From: Actinobacillus seminis
Lineage (GTDB): Bacteria; Pseudomonadota; Gammaproteobacteria; Enterobacterales; Pasteurellaceae
DNA: 64,000 nucleotides
Assembly (NCBI RefSeq): GCF_002263215.1
Contig: NZ_NLFK01000004.1
Coordinates: 124,001 to 188,000, forward strand
Reading direction: 5' to 3'
Shown here: piece by piece, positions 28,465 through 41,225 of the stretch
Numbering within the stretch: the first letter of the stretch is position 1
Layout of the letters: each line of letters starts with the position of its first letter
The notes under the pieces: model-generated
Database searches by the model: none
Seen by the model: only the letters and a program-made list of their open reading frames with translations
Told to the model about the DNA's origin: nothing
Program-made: the position numbers and the translations under genes

Positions 28465-30930
28465 ATGGAACAATCTCGTCGTCAGTTTTTAAAAAATATG
28501 TCTGCAATGGCAGCGACTTTTACCATGCCAAACTTTCTTATCGCAAAAAATGCCGTTGAGAATACAAAAATGTCTGAATGGAAAATAAGCGGTTCTCATT
28601 GGGGGGCAATTCGTGCAAAAGTGGTAAATGGAAAAGTCAGTGACATACAACCATTTGAGTACGATAAGTATCCTACTGAAATGATTAAAGGGATTAAGGG
28701 ACTGATTTACAGTAAATCAAGAATTCGTTACCCGATGGTAAGATTAGATTGGCTAAAAAAACGCCAAAATAGCGATGTAACGCAACGCGGTGATAATCGC
28801 TTTGTACGTGTAACTTGGGATGAAGCTCTTGATTTATTTTATGAGGAGCTTGAACGTATTCAACAAAACTACGGTCCATGGGCTTTGCATACCGGTAATG
28901 TTGGTTGGCGTTCAACCGGTCAATTTCACAGTTGCGGTAACCATATGCTTAGAGCAATTGGAATGCACGGACACAGTGTCGGCACAATGGGGGATTATTC
29001 AACCGGTGCAGGACAAACTATTTTGCCTTACGTACTGGGTTCGACCGAAGTTTATTCGCAAGGTACTTCTTGGGAAATCATCTTGCAAGAAAGTAAAAAT
29101 ATTATCTTTTGGGCAAGCGATCCGGTGAAAAATTTACAAGTTGGTTGGAATTGTGAGACTCACGAAGCTTATGTTTATTTAGAAAAATTGAAACAAAAGG
29201 TTGCAGAGGGAAGCATTAATGTCATTTGTGTCGATCCGGTAAAAAGTAAAACACAAAATTATTTAGCCTGTACCCACCAATATGTTAATCCGCAAACTGA
29301 CGTAGCATTCATGTTAGCTCTTGCTTATACTTTATATATTGAGAATTTGTATGATAAGCAATTTATTGACATGTATACTATTGGATTTGAGAAATTTCTA
29401 CCCTATTTATTGGGCGAAAGCGAAGATAAAGTCGCAAAAACTCCGGAATGGGCAGAGGAAATTTGCGCCATTCCGGCAGAAGATATTCGCCAATTTGCTC
29501 GTATGTTAGTAGCAAAACGTACCCAACTCATTTTTGGTTGGGCAATTCAACGTCAACAACATGGTGAACAACCATACTGGATGGGGGCGGTACTCGCAGC
29601 AATGTTAGGGCAAATTGGTCTGCCCGGCGGAGGAATAAGCTATGCACATCATTACAGTTCCATTGGCATTCCCGAGTCCGGTGCAGCAATGCCGGGATCT
29701 TTTCCTCTCAATATAGATGAAGGGCAACAACCAAAGTATGATAATACAGATTATAAGGGATACAGCGCCGCAATTCCTGTTGCAAGGGCTTCCGACTCCC
29801 TACTTTTTGCGGGAAAAACCATTGATTACAATGGTCAAAAAATTGTATATGCGCCTTATAAAATGGCGATTTTTACCGGCTGTAACCAATGGCACCGTCA
29901 TTCAGAACGCAATAAAATGAAACGTGCTTTCCAACAATTGGAGACTATTGTATCAATTAACTATAGTTGGACTGCAACCTGTCGTTTCTCCGATATTGTA
30001 CTTCCCGCCTGTACACCGTTTGAGAGAAATGATATTGATTCTTATGGTTCATACAGCAATCGCGGCATTATTGCTATGCAAAAACTGGTTGATCCGTTAT
30101 ATCAATCTCGTTCGGATTTTGAAATTTTCCGAGAGCTTTGTCGACGGTTTGGTAAGGAAAAAGAATACTGTCGCAATATGGATGAAATGGATTGGGTTGA
30201 GAAACTTTACGAAGATTGTCGCAAAGAAAACCAAGGAAAATTTGATATGCCTCCGTTTGATCAATTCTGGCAACAAGGTTATATATTATTTCCACAAGGA
30301 AAACCTTGGGTGCGTCATGCTGACTTCCGCGAAGATCCGGAATTACATGCCTTAGGAACGCCGTCAGGATTTATTGAAATCTTTAGCAATAAAATAGCCG
30401 GTTACGGTTATGCCGACTGCAAAGGACACCCGATGTGGTTTGAAAAAACAGAGCGTTCTCACGGAGGTCCGCAGTCAGATAAATTTGACTTTTGGCTTCA
30501 ATCGGTTCATCCGGATAAACGTTTACATTCACAGTTGTGTGAATCCGAAGAATTACGCAATACGTATACGATACAAGGACGGGAACCGCTATTTATCAAC
30601 CCTGAAGATGCAAAAAAACGAGGCATTCAACATGGCGATCTTGTTCGTGTATATAACGATCGCGGACAAGCAATCGCCGGTGCGCATATTTCAGATAATA
30701 TGTCTGTAGGTGTACTGCGTTTACAAGAAGGTGCTTGGTACTCTCCGTTGGATGAAAAAATCGGTGCTATTGATACTTATGGTGATCCAAATACGATGAC
30801 GCTCGACATCGGCACATCCCGTTTAGCTCAAGCTGTATCTTCTAATACCTGTTTAGTTAATATTGAAAAATATCAAGGCGATGCACCACAACCTACCGGT
30901 TTTAACGGACCAATTGAAATTGAATTATGA
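28465..30930 (+). CDS. torZ: Molybdopterin S-/N-oxide reductase TorZ
   Basis: Periplasmic terminal reductase of TMAO/DMSO and biotin-sulfoxide type substrates, 821 aa. Starts at ATG 28465 (AAGGAA ribosome site); an upstream in-frame ATG at 28375 lies inside torY and is rejected. N-terminal Tat signal SRRQFLKNM (Arg5-Arg6). DMSO-reductase-family marks: [40 protein letters not shown], the Mo-ligand serine in [10 protein letters not shown] near residue 180, and the C-terminal dinucleotide-binding [15 protein letters not shown] to RVYNDRGQA. No N-terminal iron-sulphur Cys motif, as expected for this subfamily. Depends on tatABC at 37-39 kb. Confidence 0.95.
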   Translation: MEQSRRQFLKNMSAMAATFTMPNFLIAKNAVENTKMSEWKISGSHWGAIRAKVVNGKVSDIQPFEYDKYPTEMIKGIKGLIYSKSRIRYPMVRLDWLKKRQNSDVTQRGDNRFVRVTWDEALDLFYEELERIQQNYGPWALHTGNVGWRSTGQFHSCGNHMLRAIGMHGHSVGTMGDYSTGAGQTILPYVLGSTEVYSQGTSWEIILQESKNIIFWASDPVKNLQVGWNCETHEAYVYLEKLKQKVAEGSINVICVDPVKSKTQNYLACTHQYVNPQTDVAFMLALAYTLYIENLYDKQFIDMYTIGFEKFLPYLLGESEDKVAKTPEWAEEICAIPAEDIRQFARMLVAKRTQLIFGWAIQRQQHGEQPYWMGAVLAAMLGQIGLPGGGISYAHHYSSIGIPESGAAMPGSFPLNIDEGQQPKYDNTDYKGYSAAIPVARASDSLLFAGKTIDYNGQKIVYAPYKMAIFTGCNQWHRHSERNKMKRAFQQLETIVSINYSWTATCRFSDIVLPACTPFERNDIDSYGSYSNRGIIAMQKLVDPLYQSRSDFEIFRELCRRFGKEKEYCRNMDEMDWVEKLYEDCRKENQGKFDMPPFDQFWQQGYILFPQGKPWVRHADFREDPELHALGTPSGFIEIFSNKIAGYGYADCKGHPMWFEKTERSHGGPQSDKFDFWLQSVHPDKRLHSQLCESEELRNTYTIQGREPLFINPEDAKKRGIQHGDLVRVYNDRGQAIAGAHISDNMSVGVLRLQEGAWYSPLDEKIGAIDTYGDPNTMTLDIGTSRLAQAVSSNTCLVNIEKYQGDAPQPTGFNGPIEIEL

Positions 30931-31514
30931 TAGCATTATCCTACGAAGAAAAAGCTTTCATCTATTCATGGCTTAAAAATCTTTTAAGTCATGAATTGAC
31001 GGAAGAACAATTAATACAATATCAGCAAGGCGAATTTTCCCCACTGTTTGATTTTCTATCTGCAGAAGGTATGGTGGAGGAAACGCAGTTAATCCGTAAT
31101 GAACTGATGAAATTACGCAAAATTCCATTTTCACATTTAGAATTAGCTGCTGATTTTTCCCAACTTTTTCTGTTAGATTTGACTGCCAGCGCACTTCCTT
31201 ACGCCTCGGCTTATTTAGAAAAAGATGTCTTAACCGAGCATTTAGCTTTTTTAGACAAATTATTATCGACCTTACAACTTGCTATCAATAAAGTGACCAA
31301 AGAACCGAGTGATCATTTAGCAGTATATCTTGAAATCTTGATACATTTAGAAAAAAACAATGATAATGCTCAAGTTGTCCATTTTATTAACGCCTACTTT
31401 TTGTCATGGTTAAAACCGTTCTATCATAAAGCATGTTCAATTCACACTCAGACCCGTTTTTACCAATATGTCATTATGTTACTAATTACATTGTTGACAA
31501 AACGAATAGGCTAG
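30927..31514 (+). CDS. torD: TorD-family chaperone for TorZ
   Basis: Cytoplasmic all-helical chaperone, 195 aa, that holds apo-TorZ for cofactor insertion and proofreads its Tat signal. Family features: an N-terminal [26 protein letters not shown] helix, [15 protein letters not shown] with the LAADY-type motif near residue 73, PYASAYL, and the [10 protein letters not shown] helix near 130. Its ATG overlaps the torZ stop in ATGA, so translation is coupled. Ends before a strong terminator. Confidence 0.92.
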   Translation: MIALSYEEKAFIYSWLKNLLSHELTEEQLIQYQQGEFSPLFDFLSAEGMVEETQLIRNELMKLRKIPFSHLELAADFSQLFLLDLTASALPYASAYLEKDVLTEHLAFLDKLLSTLQLAINKVTKEPSDHLAVYLEILIHLEKNNDNAQVVHFINAYFLSWLKPFYHKACSIHTQTRFYQYVIMLLITLLTKRIG

Positions 31515-31568
31515 ATGATCCCGTCACAATGATTCACCCATCTTTCATTTGGTGATATGTCGAATTTG

Positions 31569-31607
31569 AACCGACTTTAACTTGAATTTAAAGTCGGTTT
31601 GATTTTT
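31569..31607. terminator. Bidirectional terminator between torD and gmhA
   Basis: AACCGACTTTAA (31569-31580) and TTAAAGTCGGTT (31588-31599) are perfectly complementary with a 7-base loop, followed by T-rich sequence. It serves both convergent genes. Confidence 0.85.
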
Positions 31608-31615
31608 CCTGACAA

Positions 31616-32239
<624 letters not shown>

Positions 32240-32257
32240 TTACGTGATTAACATGCA

Positions 32258-35200
32258 TTATTCCAGTAACTGTTTTAGCAAATTCTCGATGAATTCCAAC
32301 CGCACTTTATGCTCGTTCAGCGGTGTATTAAAACGGAATTTTGTCGGACCATCAAATTTAAACACAGCCGGTTGTTGTTGAATTAACGTAATAAATTTCA
32401 TTGGATCCGAATCCGCATTTGCCGCAAATTCAATAAATCCGCCTTGTAAAGTGGCATCAATTTTCGTAATTTTTAACACTTTCGCCGCCAGACGCAATTC
32501 TGCAATACGCATTAAATTTTTTGCTGCTTCCGGTAATAATCCAAAGCGATCAATAAGTTCCACTTTCAGTTCATCCAATTGATGTTTATGGCTCACACCG
32601 GCAATACGTTTATAAAAAGACAAGCGCATATTCACGTCGCCTAAATAATCTTCCGGTAATAATGCCGGCAGCCGCAAATCGATTTCCACTTGTTGTTGCG
32701 TCAATTCATCCAAAGACGGTTCGCGCCCCTCTTTTAACGCATTGACCGCACTTTCCAACAATTCCATATACAACGCAAAGCCGATACTTTCAATTTGCCC
32801 GCTTTGCTCATCTCCCAACAATTCACCGGCGCCGCGAATTTCCAAATCATGAGTCGCCAACATAAAACCGGCGCCCAAATTATCCAAGCTTTCCAACGCT
32901 TCCAAGCGCTTCAATGCATCTTTAGTCATCACTTTTGGATGTGGCGTTAATAAATAAGCATAGGCTTGATGATGTGAACGACCGACGCGCCCGCGTAATT
33001 GATGCAATTGCGCCAACCCAAAATGATCGGCGCGTTCAATAATAATCGTATTGGCGGTTGGCACATCAATCCCGGTTTCAATAATCGTCGAACAAACCAA
33101 TACATTAAAACGCTGATGATAAAAATCCGACATCACTCGTTCCAACTCACGTTCGCGCATTTGCCCATGCCCAATCGTAATCCGTGCTTCCGGTATAAGT
33201 GCGGTCAATTTTTCTGCACAATTTTCAATACTCGCCACATCATTATGCAAATAATACACCTGTCCGCCGCGCAAAATTTCGCGCAAAATCGCCTCGCGCA
33301 CTACATTATCGTCTGCTTGGCGCACAAAGGTTTTGATACTCAAGCGACGTGCCGGTGGCGTTGAAATAATCGACAAATCGCGAATTCCGTTCATAGCCAT
33401 ATTTAAGGTGCGCGGAATCGGCGTGGCGGTGAGAGTCAAAATATCAATATTGGCGCGCAATTGTTTAATTTTTTCCTTTTGACGTACGCCAAAACGGTGT
33501 TCTTCATCAATGATCAGCAAACCGAGATCATGAAATTTCACATCGGATTGGATCAATTTATGTGTTCCGATCAAAATATCGACTTTCCCTTCCGCCAAAT
33601 TTTGTAAAATTTGTTTCTGCTCCTTGGCAGTCTTAAAGCGTGATAAGACTTCTACATTCACTGGCAAATTAGCAAACCGATCCTTAAAATTATCATAATG
33701 TTGTTGCGCTAATAAGGTGGTCGGCACCAACACTGCCACCTGTTTATGGTTCATTACGGCTAAAAATGCCGCGCGCATTGCCACTTCTGTTTTGCCAAAT
33801 CCCACATCACCACACACCAAACGATCCATGGCTTTCGGCCGGCACATATCAGCAATTACCGCATTAATCGCTATCTCTTGATCTTGGGTTTCTTCAAATG
33901 GAAATGTGGCGGAAAATTGGCGAAATTCGTCGCGATCATAGTGAAACGCAAACCCTTTTTTCGCTTCCCGTTGAGCATACATGTCTAATAATTCTGCTGC
34001 TACATCACGGATTTTCTCCGCCGCTTTGTGTCGTGTTTTAATCCAAGCATCACTGCCCAATTTATGCAATGGTGCGGTTTCATCCGAACCGCCAACATAA
34101 CGACTGATCAAATGCAAGGACGCCACCGGCACATATAATTTGGCTTGGTTTGCATAATTTAATAGCAAATATTCTGCCGCCGTTCCCGCATTTTCCAAGG
34201 TGACCAAACCACCATAGCGCCCCACCCCGTGTTCCAAATGTACGACCGGTTGCCCAATTTTTAATTCGGCCAAATTGCGAATAAGGGTATCCGGATTGAC
34301 GGATTTTCGTTTATCGCGTGTCCGTTGCTGCACCCGCTCGCCCAATAATTCCGTTTCACAAATCACCGCCAAAGGCACCTCTTGTTCGAGAATAAAACCT
34401 CGATCTAAGCGACTGACAAGTAAGTTAATTTTCTCTTTTGTTGTCGAAAAATGGGTTACTTGTTTCGGGTTTAATTTTAACGGTCGCAGCAAATCCAACA
34501 GGGTTTCTCGCCGTCCTTCCGTTTCTACGGAAAATAAAAGATTGCCGGAAAATTGTTCGATAAATTGTCGCAACAATTGCAACGGTTCTTTTTGTTGCGA
34601 TTGAATAGTCAGTTGGGGTAAGGTTTGCAGTGGTAAATTTTTCTGCCGCACAGAGGTTCGCACTTTTTCCGTTTTTAAACTCAAGCGTGGGTAATATTTG
34701 AGTTGGCGGTTGACATCTTCTAGGGGCAACCACAACTGATCCGGAGGCAATAGCGGGCGCATCGGATCAATGCGGCGGCTTTCAAAACGTTGCTGCGCAT
34801 CTTGATAAAAACGCGCGCCTTGTTCTTGCAATTGTTCCAATTCAACAAATAGCGTATGTGTCGGCAAATAAGAAAACAAGCTTGCCATTTGATTGAAAAA
34901 TAAAGGTTGCCAATACTCAATCCCTGCAGCGAAGGTGCCTTTACTAATCTGTTGATAAATATGTTCCGGATCGCGACGGATTTCACCGAATGTCTCCCGA
35001 AATTGAGCGCGGAAAAATTCGATCCCCTTGTTATCTGTTGGAAACTCGCGTGCCGGCAGTAAATTAATTGCCTCAATTTCCGTTTGTGTGCGCTGCGTAT
35101 CTACATCAAAAATACGGATACTGTCGATTTCGTCATCAAAAAAATCTAAGCGAAAAGGCACTGCACTTCCCATGGGAAACAAATCCAACAAGGCGCCGCG

Positions 35201-35689
35201 CACTGCATATTCGCCATGTTCCAAGACTTGCTCCACCGCGCGATAACCGGCGTTTTCCAATTGCAAACGCAATTTATCAATCAGCAAATTATCGCCTTTT
35301 TTAATTAATAAAACGTTTTGTTGTAAAAAATCCGGCGGACATAATCGTTGCATCAGCGTGGAAATGGCTAAAATCAAAAAGCCTTGTTTGACATTTTGTA
35401 AATAAAATAAAGCACTTAAGCGTGCCGACGTAATATTTTGGTGGGGCGAAAAATTATCATAAGGCAAAGTTTCCCAATCGGGAAAAAAGGTGACCGGCAG
35501 ACAAGTAAATTCCGTTAAAACTCGCTCTAAACGTACCGCACTTTTCGTATCCGGCGTCACCACTACCGTTAAGCCGGCATATTGTTCAGCAATTTCGGCG
35601 ATAGCAAGACTATCAGCGCCGGCAAGTACGTTGCCGATAATTTTATGATCTTGCGGTTGAATGGGAATATCGAGATTAAAATACTTCAT
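32258..35689 (-). CDS. mfd: Transcription-repair coupling factor
   Basis: ATP-driven translocase that removes stalled RNA polymerase and recruits UvrA, about 1143 aa. UvrB-like N-terminal domains (DWETLPYDNFSPHQ, RLSALFYL), the RNA-polymerase-interaction domain (GQPVVHLEHGVGRYGGLVTL near residue 490), then the RecG-like helicase: Walker A CGDVGFGKTEVAMRAAF near 640, DEEHRFGVRQKEK near 740, TATPIPRTLNMAM, and RADHFGLAQLHQLRGRVGRS near 900; C-terminal TRCF domain. ATG 35689 is preferred over a TTG at 35701. An uptake signal sits directly upstream of the ATG, where a ribosome site would be expected, and no clear Shine-Dalgarno is visible. Confidence 0.96.
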   Translation of the reverse strand: MKYFNLDIPIQPQDHKIIGNVLAGADSLAIAEIAEQYAGLTVVVTPDTKSAVRLERVLTEFTCLPVTFFPDWETLPYDNFSPHQNITSARLSALFYLQNVKQGFLILAISTLMQRLCPPDFLQQNVLLIKKGDNLLIDKLRLQLENAGYRAVEQVLEHGEYAVRGALLDLFPMGSAVPFRLDFFDDEIDSIRIFDVDTQRTQTEIEAINLLPAREFPTDNKGIEFFRAQFRETFGEIRRDPEHIYQQISKGTFAAGIEYWQPLFFNQMASLFSYLPTHTLFVELEQLQEQGARFYQDAQQRFESRRIDPMRPLLPPDQLWLPLEDVNRQLKYYPRLSLKTEKVRTSVRQKNLPLQTLPQLTIQSQQKEPLQLLRQFIEQFSGNLLFSVETEGRRETLLDLLRPLKLNPKQVTHFSTTKEKINLLVSRLDRGFILEQEVPLAVICETELLGERVQQRTRDKRKSVNPDTLIRNLAELKIGQPVVHLEHGVGRYGGLVTLENAGTAAEYLLLNYANQAKLYVPVASLHLISRYVGGSDETAPLHKLGSDAWIKTRHKAAEKIRDVAAELLDMYAQREAKKGFAFHYDRDEFRQFSATFPFEETQDQEIAINAVIADMCRPKAMDRLVCGDVGFGKTEVAMRAAFLAVMNHKQVAVLVPTTLLAQQHYDNFKDRFANLPVNVEVLSRFKTAKEQKQILQNLAEGKVDILIGTHKLIQSDVKFHDLGLLIIDEEHRFGVRQKEKIKQLRANIDILTLTATPIPRTLNMAMNGIRDLSIISTPPARRLSIKTFVRQADDNVVREAILREILRGGQVYYLHNDVASIENCAEKLTALIPEARITIGHGQMRERELERVMSDFYHQRFNVLVCSTIIETGIDVPTANTIIIERADHFGLAQLHQLRGRVGRSHHQAYAYLLTPHPKVMTKDALKRLEALESLDNLGAGFMLATHDLEIRGAGELLGDEQSGQIESIGFALYMELLESAVNALKEGREPSLDELTQQQVEIDLRLPALLPEDYLGDVNMRLSFYKRIAGVSHKHQLDELKVELIDRFGLLPEAAKNLMRIAELRLAAKVLKITKIDATLQGGFIEFAANADSDPMKFITLIQQQPAVFKFDGPTKFRFNTPLNEHKVRLEFIENLLKQLLE

Positions 35690-35826
35690 AAGTGCGGTCA
35701 AAATTTACTTAATTTACAAATAAGGTGTTAGTTTAACGGAAATTCAGCGCTTTTTAAACGATTAAGCGCACGAGTGCAATAACTCGCGTGGCAAAATAAA
35801 ACTACAACAACTTTTTTCCCACTTCG

Positions 35827-35997
35827 CTACTGATTTACCGCTGCGCTTTGTACTGTTCTAAAGCGTGTTTTACCAAAGTTTGCCGTTAAACCTCGTCCTT
35901 TAGGGAGGTGATATTTAAAGCCTTGTTGTGAGAGAAACCAAATAACCATTTCTCGGATTGCATGTTCATTTTCAACCGCTAATGGCGTTTTTGACAT
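35827..35997 (-). CDS. Possible 56-residue hypothetical protein between mfd and hemB
   Basis: ATG 35997, stop TAG 35827, encoding MSKTPLAVENEHAIREMVIW, then FLSQQGFKYHLPKGRGLTANFGKTRFRTVQSAAVNQ. GGGAAAAG lies just upstream of the ATG. The first 40 residues look like a folded helix-strand unit, so this may be the start of a longer gene that lost its 3' part; beyond the stop some frames remain open. Not recognised. The remaining ~100 bases on the mfd side show no gene. Confidence 0.4.
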   Translation of the reverse strand: MSKTPLAVENEHAIREMVIWFLSQQGFKYHLPKGRGLTANFGKTRFRTVQSAAVNQ

Positions 35998-36063
35998 GTC
36001 TTTTCCCGTTTTAAGCCAAAAAATAAGGGAAATTGATACGCCAATTTCCCTTTATTTTCTACA

Positions 36064-37113
<1,050 letters not shown>

Positions 37114-37140
37114 TTACCTTTTTACTTTCTTTTGTGATGT

Positions 37141-37917
37141 TTATTTCTCATTAACGTTTTCCGCGCGTTCATCTTCCTCGGCATCATCTTCTTCATCCTC
37201 TTTCGAGCGATAGAAACGGGCGCAAATAACGCCAACTTCAAATAACAAACACATTGGCACCGCGAGTAACGTTTGTGAAATCGCATCCGGCGGCGTTAGC
37301 AACATGCCGATAAAAAACGCAGCAACGATAATATAAGGACGTTTTTTCTTCAAATCTTCCGGCGTCGTCACCCCGGACCAACACAGCAAAATAATCGCCA
37401 CCGGCACTTCAAAACACACACCGAAAGCCAGGAAAATTGCCAACACAAAATCCAAATAACTGCTGATGTCTGTGGCAATAGCAACGCCCTCCGGCGCCGT
37501 TTTGGTCAAAAAGGCGAACACCAACGGGAAAACCACATAATAAGCAAACGCCACACCCAAATAAAAGAGCAAGGTACTGGAAAATAGTAAGGGATAAACT
37601 AAGCGTTTTTCATGTTGATACAACGCCGGCGCCACAAACGCCCAGATTTGATAAAGTAAAAATGGAACAGAAATAAAAATAGCCACCACCGCAGTCAATT
37701 TAATCGGCGTAAAAAATGGGGTAGCGATATTGGTCGCGATCATGGTCGCCCCCGCCGGCATAACTTCCAATAAAGGCGAGGCAACAAAGTTATAAATATC
37801 GTTAGAAAAATAAACTAACGCCAAAAATACTAAAGACACAAAAACGACGCTACGCAACAAGCGGTTGCGTAACTCGAGTAAGTGAGTGATTAGCGGTTGA
37901 GTTTCTTCAACAGTCAT
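37141..37917 (-). CDS. tatC: Twin-arginine translocase subunit TatC
   Basis: Six-helix receptor for twin-arginine signal peptides, 258 aa. Marks: the cytoplasmic start [16 protein letters not shown] (conserved Glu in the signal-binding site), [38 protein letters not shown] near residue 70-108, FGVCFEVPV near 165 and [22 protein letters not shown] near 205. The C-terminal tail is unusually acidic (a run of Glu and Asp). Needed for export of TorZ. Confidence 0.95.
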   Translation of the reverse strand: MTVEETQPLITHLLELRNRLLRSVVFVSLVFLALVYFSNDIYNFVASPLLEVMPAGATMIATNIATPFFTPIKLTAVVAIFISVPFLLYQIWAFVAPALYQHEKRLVYPLLFSSTLLFYLGVAFAYYVVFPLVFAFLTKTAPEGVAIATDISSYLDFVLAIFLAFGVCFEVPVAIILLCWSGVTTPEDLKKKRPYIIVAAFFIGMLLTPPDAISQTLLAVPMCLLFEVGVICARFYRSKEDEEDDAEEDERAENVNEK

Positions 37918-37932
37918 AAATCTTCTCGTAGG

Positions 37933-38589
37933 TTATGATTTTTCTGACGGGGTCTTATTGGATGGAGATAACTCCATTAACGCTTCATCTTCGGGATAAT
38001 ATTGCGTCGCGCTAAGCGTAATCGGATCTGCTTGTTCGGCAAGTTCGGCTTGTTCCTCCGGCGAAAGTGCGGTGGTTTTTGACGAAGTTTCAGCAAGATG
38101 CTCCGCCGGCTGAATTTTAACCGGCGCCGTCGCTGCAGTACTTTGATCTTCAACCTGTTGCACTTTCGACCGCTCTTCAATGCTTGGCGCCACGGCTTTT
38201 GCTGCGTTTTCCGCCGCTGTTGAATGACTTGATTGAATTGCCGCTTTCAACGCTTTTGCTTGTTGTTCAAAGCTGGTATTGGTTTCCGCTGCTTTTTTCT
38301 CTAAGTCAGCTTTAATTTTTTGCGCAGACTCACGCAACTCCTCCACCGTTTTATTTAATTCCGGCGAAAGCTGTTGTAAATTTAGGTGTTCCGCTTTTTT
38401 GATGCTTTCTTGCAATTCCTGCAATTTCAATTCTTGGCTTAGCTCGTTTTGCACATTCGCCGCCAAACCTCGAATGGTACGCACCCAACCCATCACAGTG
38501 CGAATTGCCACCGGCAACCGTTGCGGACCAAGTACGATCAAGCCCACAATAAATAGAACAACTAATTCTGAAAAGCCGATATCAAACAC
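37933..38589 (-). CDS. tatB: Sec-independent translocase subunit TatB
   Basis: 218 aa: N-terminal membrane helix [35 protein letters not shown] with the conserved Glu8 and Gly-Pro hinge, then a long amphipathic helix and a variable charged tail rich in Ala, Glu and Thr. Works with TatC in signal recognition. Starts 3 bases after the tatA stop, in the classic tatABC order. Confidence 0.94.
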   Translation of the reverse strand: MFDIGFSELVVLFIVGLIVLGPQRLPVAIRTVMGWVRTIRGLAANVQNELSQELKLQELQESIKKAEHLNLQQLSPELNKTVEELRESAQKIKADLEKKAAETNTSFEQQAKALKAAIQSSHSTAAENAAKAVAPSIEERSKVQQVEDQSTAATAPVKIQPAEHLAETSSKTTALSPEEQAELAEQADPITLSATQYYPEDEALMELSPSNKTPSEKS

Positions 38590-38592
38590 GAA

Positions 38593-38826
38593 TTATGCCT
38601 GCTCTTTATCTTTCACTTTATCACTTTGATTGGTTTGTGCCGCTTCATCTTTAATTTTTTTGAATTCCGCATCTTTGGTCGCACTCGACTCATCTTCGCT
38701 CATTGCTTTTTTGAATCCTTTCACCGCCGCGCCTAAATCAGAGCCGACATTTCTTAATTTTTTAGTACCGAAAATCACGATAATAACTAATAAAAAAATG
38801 AATAATTGTTGCCAACTGATTCCCAT
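38593..38826 (-). CDS. tatA: Sec-independent translocase subunit TatA
   Basis: Pore-forming subunit, 77 aa. Start ATG 38826 with AGGAG at proper spacing; the longer frame to 38901 is rejected since [24 protein letters not shown] is the canonical N-terminus. One membrane helix, the [24 protein letters not shown] amphipathic helix and an acidic/basic tail. First gene of tatABC, about 108 bases behind ubiB. Confidence 0.95.
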   Translation of the reverse strand: MGISWQQLFIFLLVIIVIFGTKKLRNVGSDLGAAVKGFKKAMSEDESSATKDAEFKKIKDEAAQTNQSDKVKDKEQA

Positions 38827-38934
38827 TTTAAATCTCCTAGGGTAGAATGAAATAGACAATAAATTGCCGCTCAATATAACTTTTTTAATCTTGATGAACA
38901 ATAGCCAAATCAGATTATTTTAAAAAAGCTCTGC

Positions 38935-40572
38935 TTATGGCAAGAGAAAACCAATCAACCAAATCACAAAACTACACAAAAATAACACCGCACTTAGTCC
39001 AAGCGGCAACACGTTAAATTGCCATAAGGTACCAATAAAAATAATCCCACCGGTCAATGCTGCAAAGGCTTTTTTGTGGAAACGTTGCTGTACACTTAAT
39101 TTTTGGTTAATTTCCCGCAATTGCCGGTTAATTAATTTCTGTTGTTTCATCGCCTCAAGTACGGTTTCCGGAAAATCAGGAAAATTCTCATACCAATAAG
39201 GCAGTTTTTGTTTCATCTTTTTCAACAAGGCGTTGGCGCTCATTTGTTGGTTCAGCCAATCTTGCAAAAACGGTTTCGCGGTATCCCATAAATCCAATTG
39301 CGGATATAATTGACGCCCCAAGCCTTCAATATACAGCAAGGTTTTTTGCAACAATACTAACTGTGGCTGTACTTGCATATTAAATTCGCGCGCCACATTA
39401 AATAAATTCAACAACACTTGTCCAAAAGATATTTCCGACAAAGGTTTAGCAAAAATCGGTTCACACACTTCGCGAAAGGCTTGCTCAAACGCATCAATAT
39501 TGGTGTCTTTCGGCGTCCAGCCGGCATCCACGTGCATCTGCGCCACACGTCGATAATCACGATTGAAAAATGCGACAAAACTTTCTGCCAAATAGCGTTT
39601 ATCGTTATCGTTTAACCGCCCCACAATCCCACAGTCGATCCCGATATATTGGGGATCTTCCGGGTGATTTGGATTAACAAAAATATTGCCCGGGTGCATA
39701 TCCGCATGGAAAAAACTGTCACGAAATACCTGGGTGAAAAACACTTGGACACCTCGTTCCGCCAATAACTTCATATTGGTGCGATTTTGTTGCAAGGCAT
39801 CAATATCCGATACCGGAATACCGTAAATACGCTCCATCACAATCACATTGCGATGACAAAATTCAGGGTACATTTCCGGTATATAAAGCATCGGGCTTTG
39901 CGCAAAATTATTGCGCAATTGGATGGCATTCGCCATTTCCGTACGCAAATCTAACTCATCACGCAATGTTTTTTCATATTCACGAATTACCTCAACCGCA
40001 CGCAAACGGTAACCTTCTTTAAATAATTTTGGTAACCAACCTGCCAGTTTATACATCCAGCTCAAATCCGCTTCAATTTGCGGTTGGATATCCGGACGCA
40101 ATACTTTAATCACCACTTCTTTTCCCGCTAAGGCTTGTTGTTGATTAAAGGTCGCGGTATGTACCTGCGCAATGGAGGCGGAAGCGAGAGCTTGTTCGTC
40201 AAAATGACTAAACCAGTTTTCCAAGGGCCCACCTAATACCAGCTCAATTTGTGCACGTGCGATTTTTCCGTCAAAGGCGTCTACTTGATCTTGCAATAGC
40301 GCCAGTTCGTCGGCAATTTCCGGCGGAAATAAATCTCGGCGAGTGGACAACATTTGCCCTAATTTGATCCAAACCGGTCCTAATTCTTGCAACGCCAAAC
40401 GTAAACGCATACCAAAGATTTTATCGGAATGTTGATTTCTTAGCCAAAACAACGAATTACGCCAACAACGAATGGGACGAGTGTAACGATTTCGCGGCAA
40501 CACTTCATCAATGCCATAATGCAAAAAAGTACGCAAAATATGATATAAACGAGAAAAATCTTTTAATTTCAT
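38935..40572 (-). CDS. ubiB: Ubiquinone biosynthesis accessory kinase-like protein UbiB
   Basis: Atypical ADCK/ABC1-family ATPase required for ubiquinone assembly, 545 aa from ATG 40572. Family marks: the KxGQ motif in [17 protein letters not shown] near residue 78, [11 protein letters not shown] (Ala-rich nucleotide loop) near 128, [21 protein letters not shown] near 285 and [16 protein letters not shown]; two C-terminal membrane helices. Directly follows ubiJ. Confidence 0.95.
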   Translation of the reverse strand: MKLKDFSRLYHILRTFLHYGIDEVLPRNRYTRPIRCWRNSLFWLRNQHSDKIFGMRLRLALQELGPVWIKLGQMLSTRRDLFPPEIADELALLQDQVDAFDGKIARAQIELVLGGPLENWFSHFDEQALASASIAQVHTATFNQQQALAGKEVVIKVLRPDIQPQIEADLSWMYKLAGWLPKLFKEGYRLRAVEVIREYEKTLRDELDLRTEMANAIQLRNNFAQSPMLYIPEMYPEFCHRNVIVMERIYGIPVSDIDALQQNRTNMKLLAERGVQVFFTQVFRDSFFHADMHPGNIFVNPNHPEDPQYIGIDCGIVGRLNDNDKRYLAESFVAFFNRDYRRVAQMHVDAGWTPKDTNIDAFEQAFREVCEPIFAKPLSEISFGQVLLNLFNVAREFNMQVQPQLVLLQKTLLYIEGLGRQLYPQLDLWDTAKPFLQDWLNQQMSANALLKKMKQKLPYWYENFPDFPETVLEAMKQQKLINRQLREINQKLSVQQRFHKKAFAALTGGIIFIGTLWQFNVLPLGLSAVLFLCSFVIWLIGFLLP

Positions 40573-40578
40573 TATCAA

Positions 40579-41217
40579 TTAACTTAATTGTAACTTGGCT
40601 AATTTTTGCTCAAAAAGTGCGGTGTCTTTTTCCAACGTTTTAACTTGTTCACAAAAATCCACAACGGCTAAACTCGGCGAAACCACTTGCCACTCTTCCG
40701 TCAAGCGTTCCCCCCAATATTGTTGGCTTTGTCCTAATTTTTGCTTCAATGTACGGATAAAGTTTTGCAAAAAACTGACCGCACTATGCGCCGGTACATC
40801 GCCGATATAGCGCGACAATAATTCCGCCGGATCTTTTTCCACAAACTCCATCATCGCGACAACATCTTGTAATACCTGCAAATCCCCTTGCATAAGAATC
40901 GATTGATCGTTAATGTATTGACTTAATTGTGCTTTTTTCGGCATATTGAGCAATACGGATAACGCCACACTCACTGCGCAATCTGCCTCACCTTCATATT
41001 GATGCAAAAGATCAATGCGTTGGGAAGAAAAAATAAAATAAATCGGAAAATTAAATTTTTGTGCATTCACTTTCAGCACTTTTCCGTTCAGTTTACGCAA
41101 ATACAAACCGGCGTTCGGCGTTTTTTGGAGGAGATAATTGATGATCGTCTCCAAGCCGCCATGTAACAGCTGCGGCAGCATCAGTTGCATTTTCAATTGC
41201 TCAAAACGGGGTAGCAT
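40579..41217 (-). CDS. ubiJ: Ubiquinone biosynthesis accessory factor UbiJ
   Basis: 212 aa SCP2-domain protein that binds lipid intermediates within the soluble Ubi complex with UbiK. The SCP2-like domain covers about residues 20-120 (GKVLKVNAQKFNFPIYFIFSSQRIDLLHQYEGEADCAVSVALSVLLNM). C-terminal helix (EQVKTLEKDTALFEQKLAKLQL) is a likely coiled coil. Between ubiE and ubiB as in E. coli. Confidence 0.9.
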   Translation of the reverse strand: MLPRFEQLKMQLMLPQLLHGGLETIINYLLQKTPNAGLYLRKLNGKVLKVNAQKFNFPIYFIFSSQRIDLLHQYEGEADCAVSVALSVLLNMPKKAQLSQYINDQSILMQGDLQVLQDVVAMMEFVEKDPAELLSRYIGDVPAHSAVSFLQNFIRTLKQKLGQSQQYWGERLTEEWQVVSPSLAVVDFCEQVKTLEKDTALFEQKLAKLQLS

Positions 41218-41225
41218 AGCGCCTC

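Noticed and set aside
37141-37210. GAA/GAT-rich end of tatC as a slippage repeat
   Set aside because: The codons for the acidic tail are mixed and do not form a perfect tandem repeat long enough to slip.
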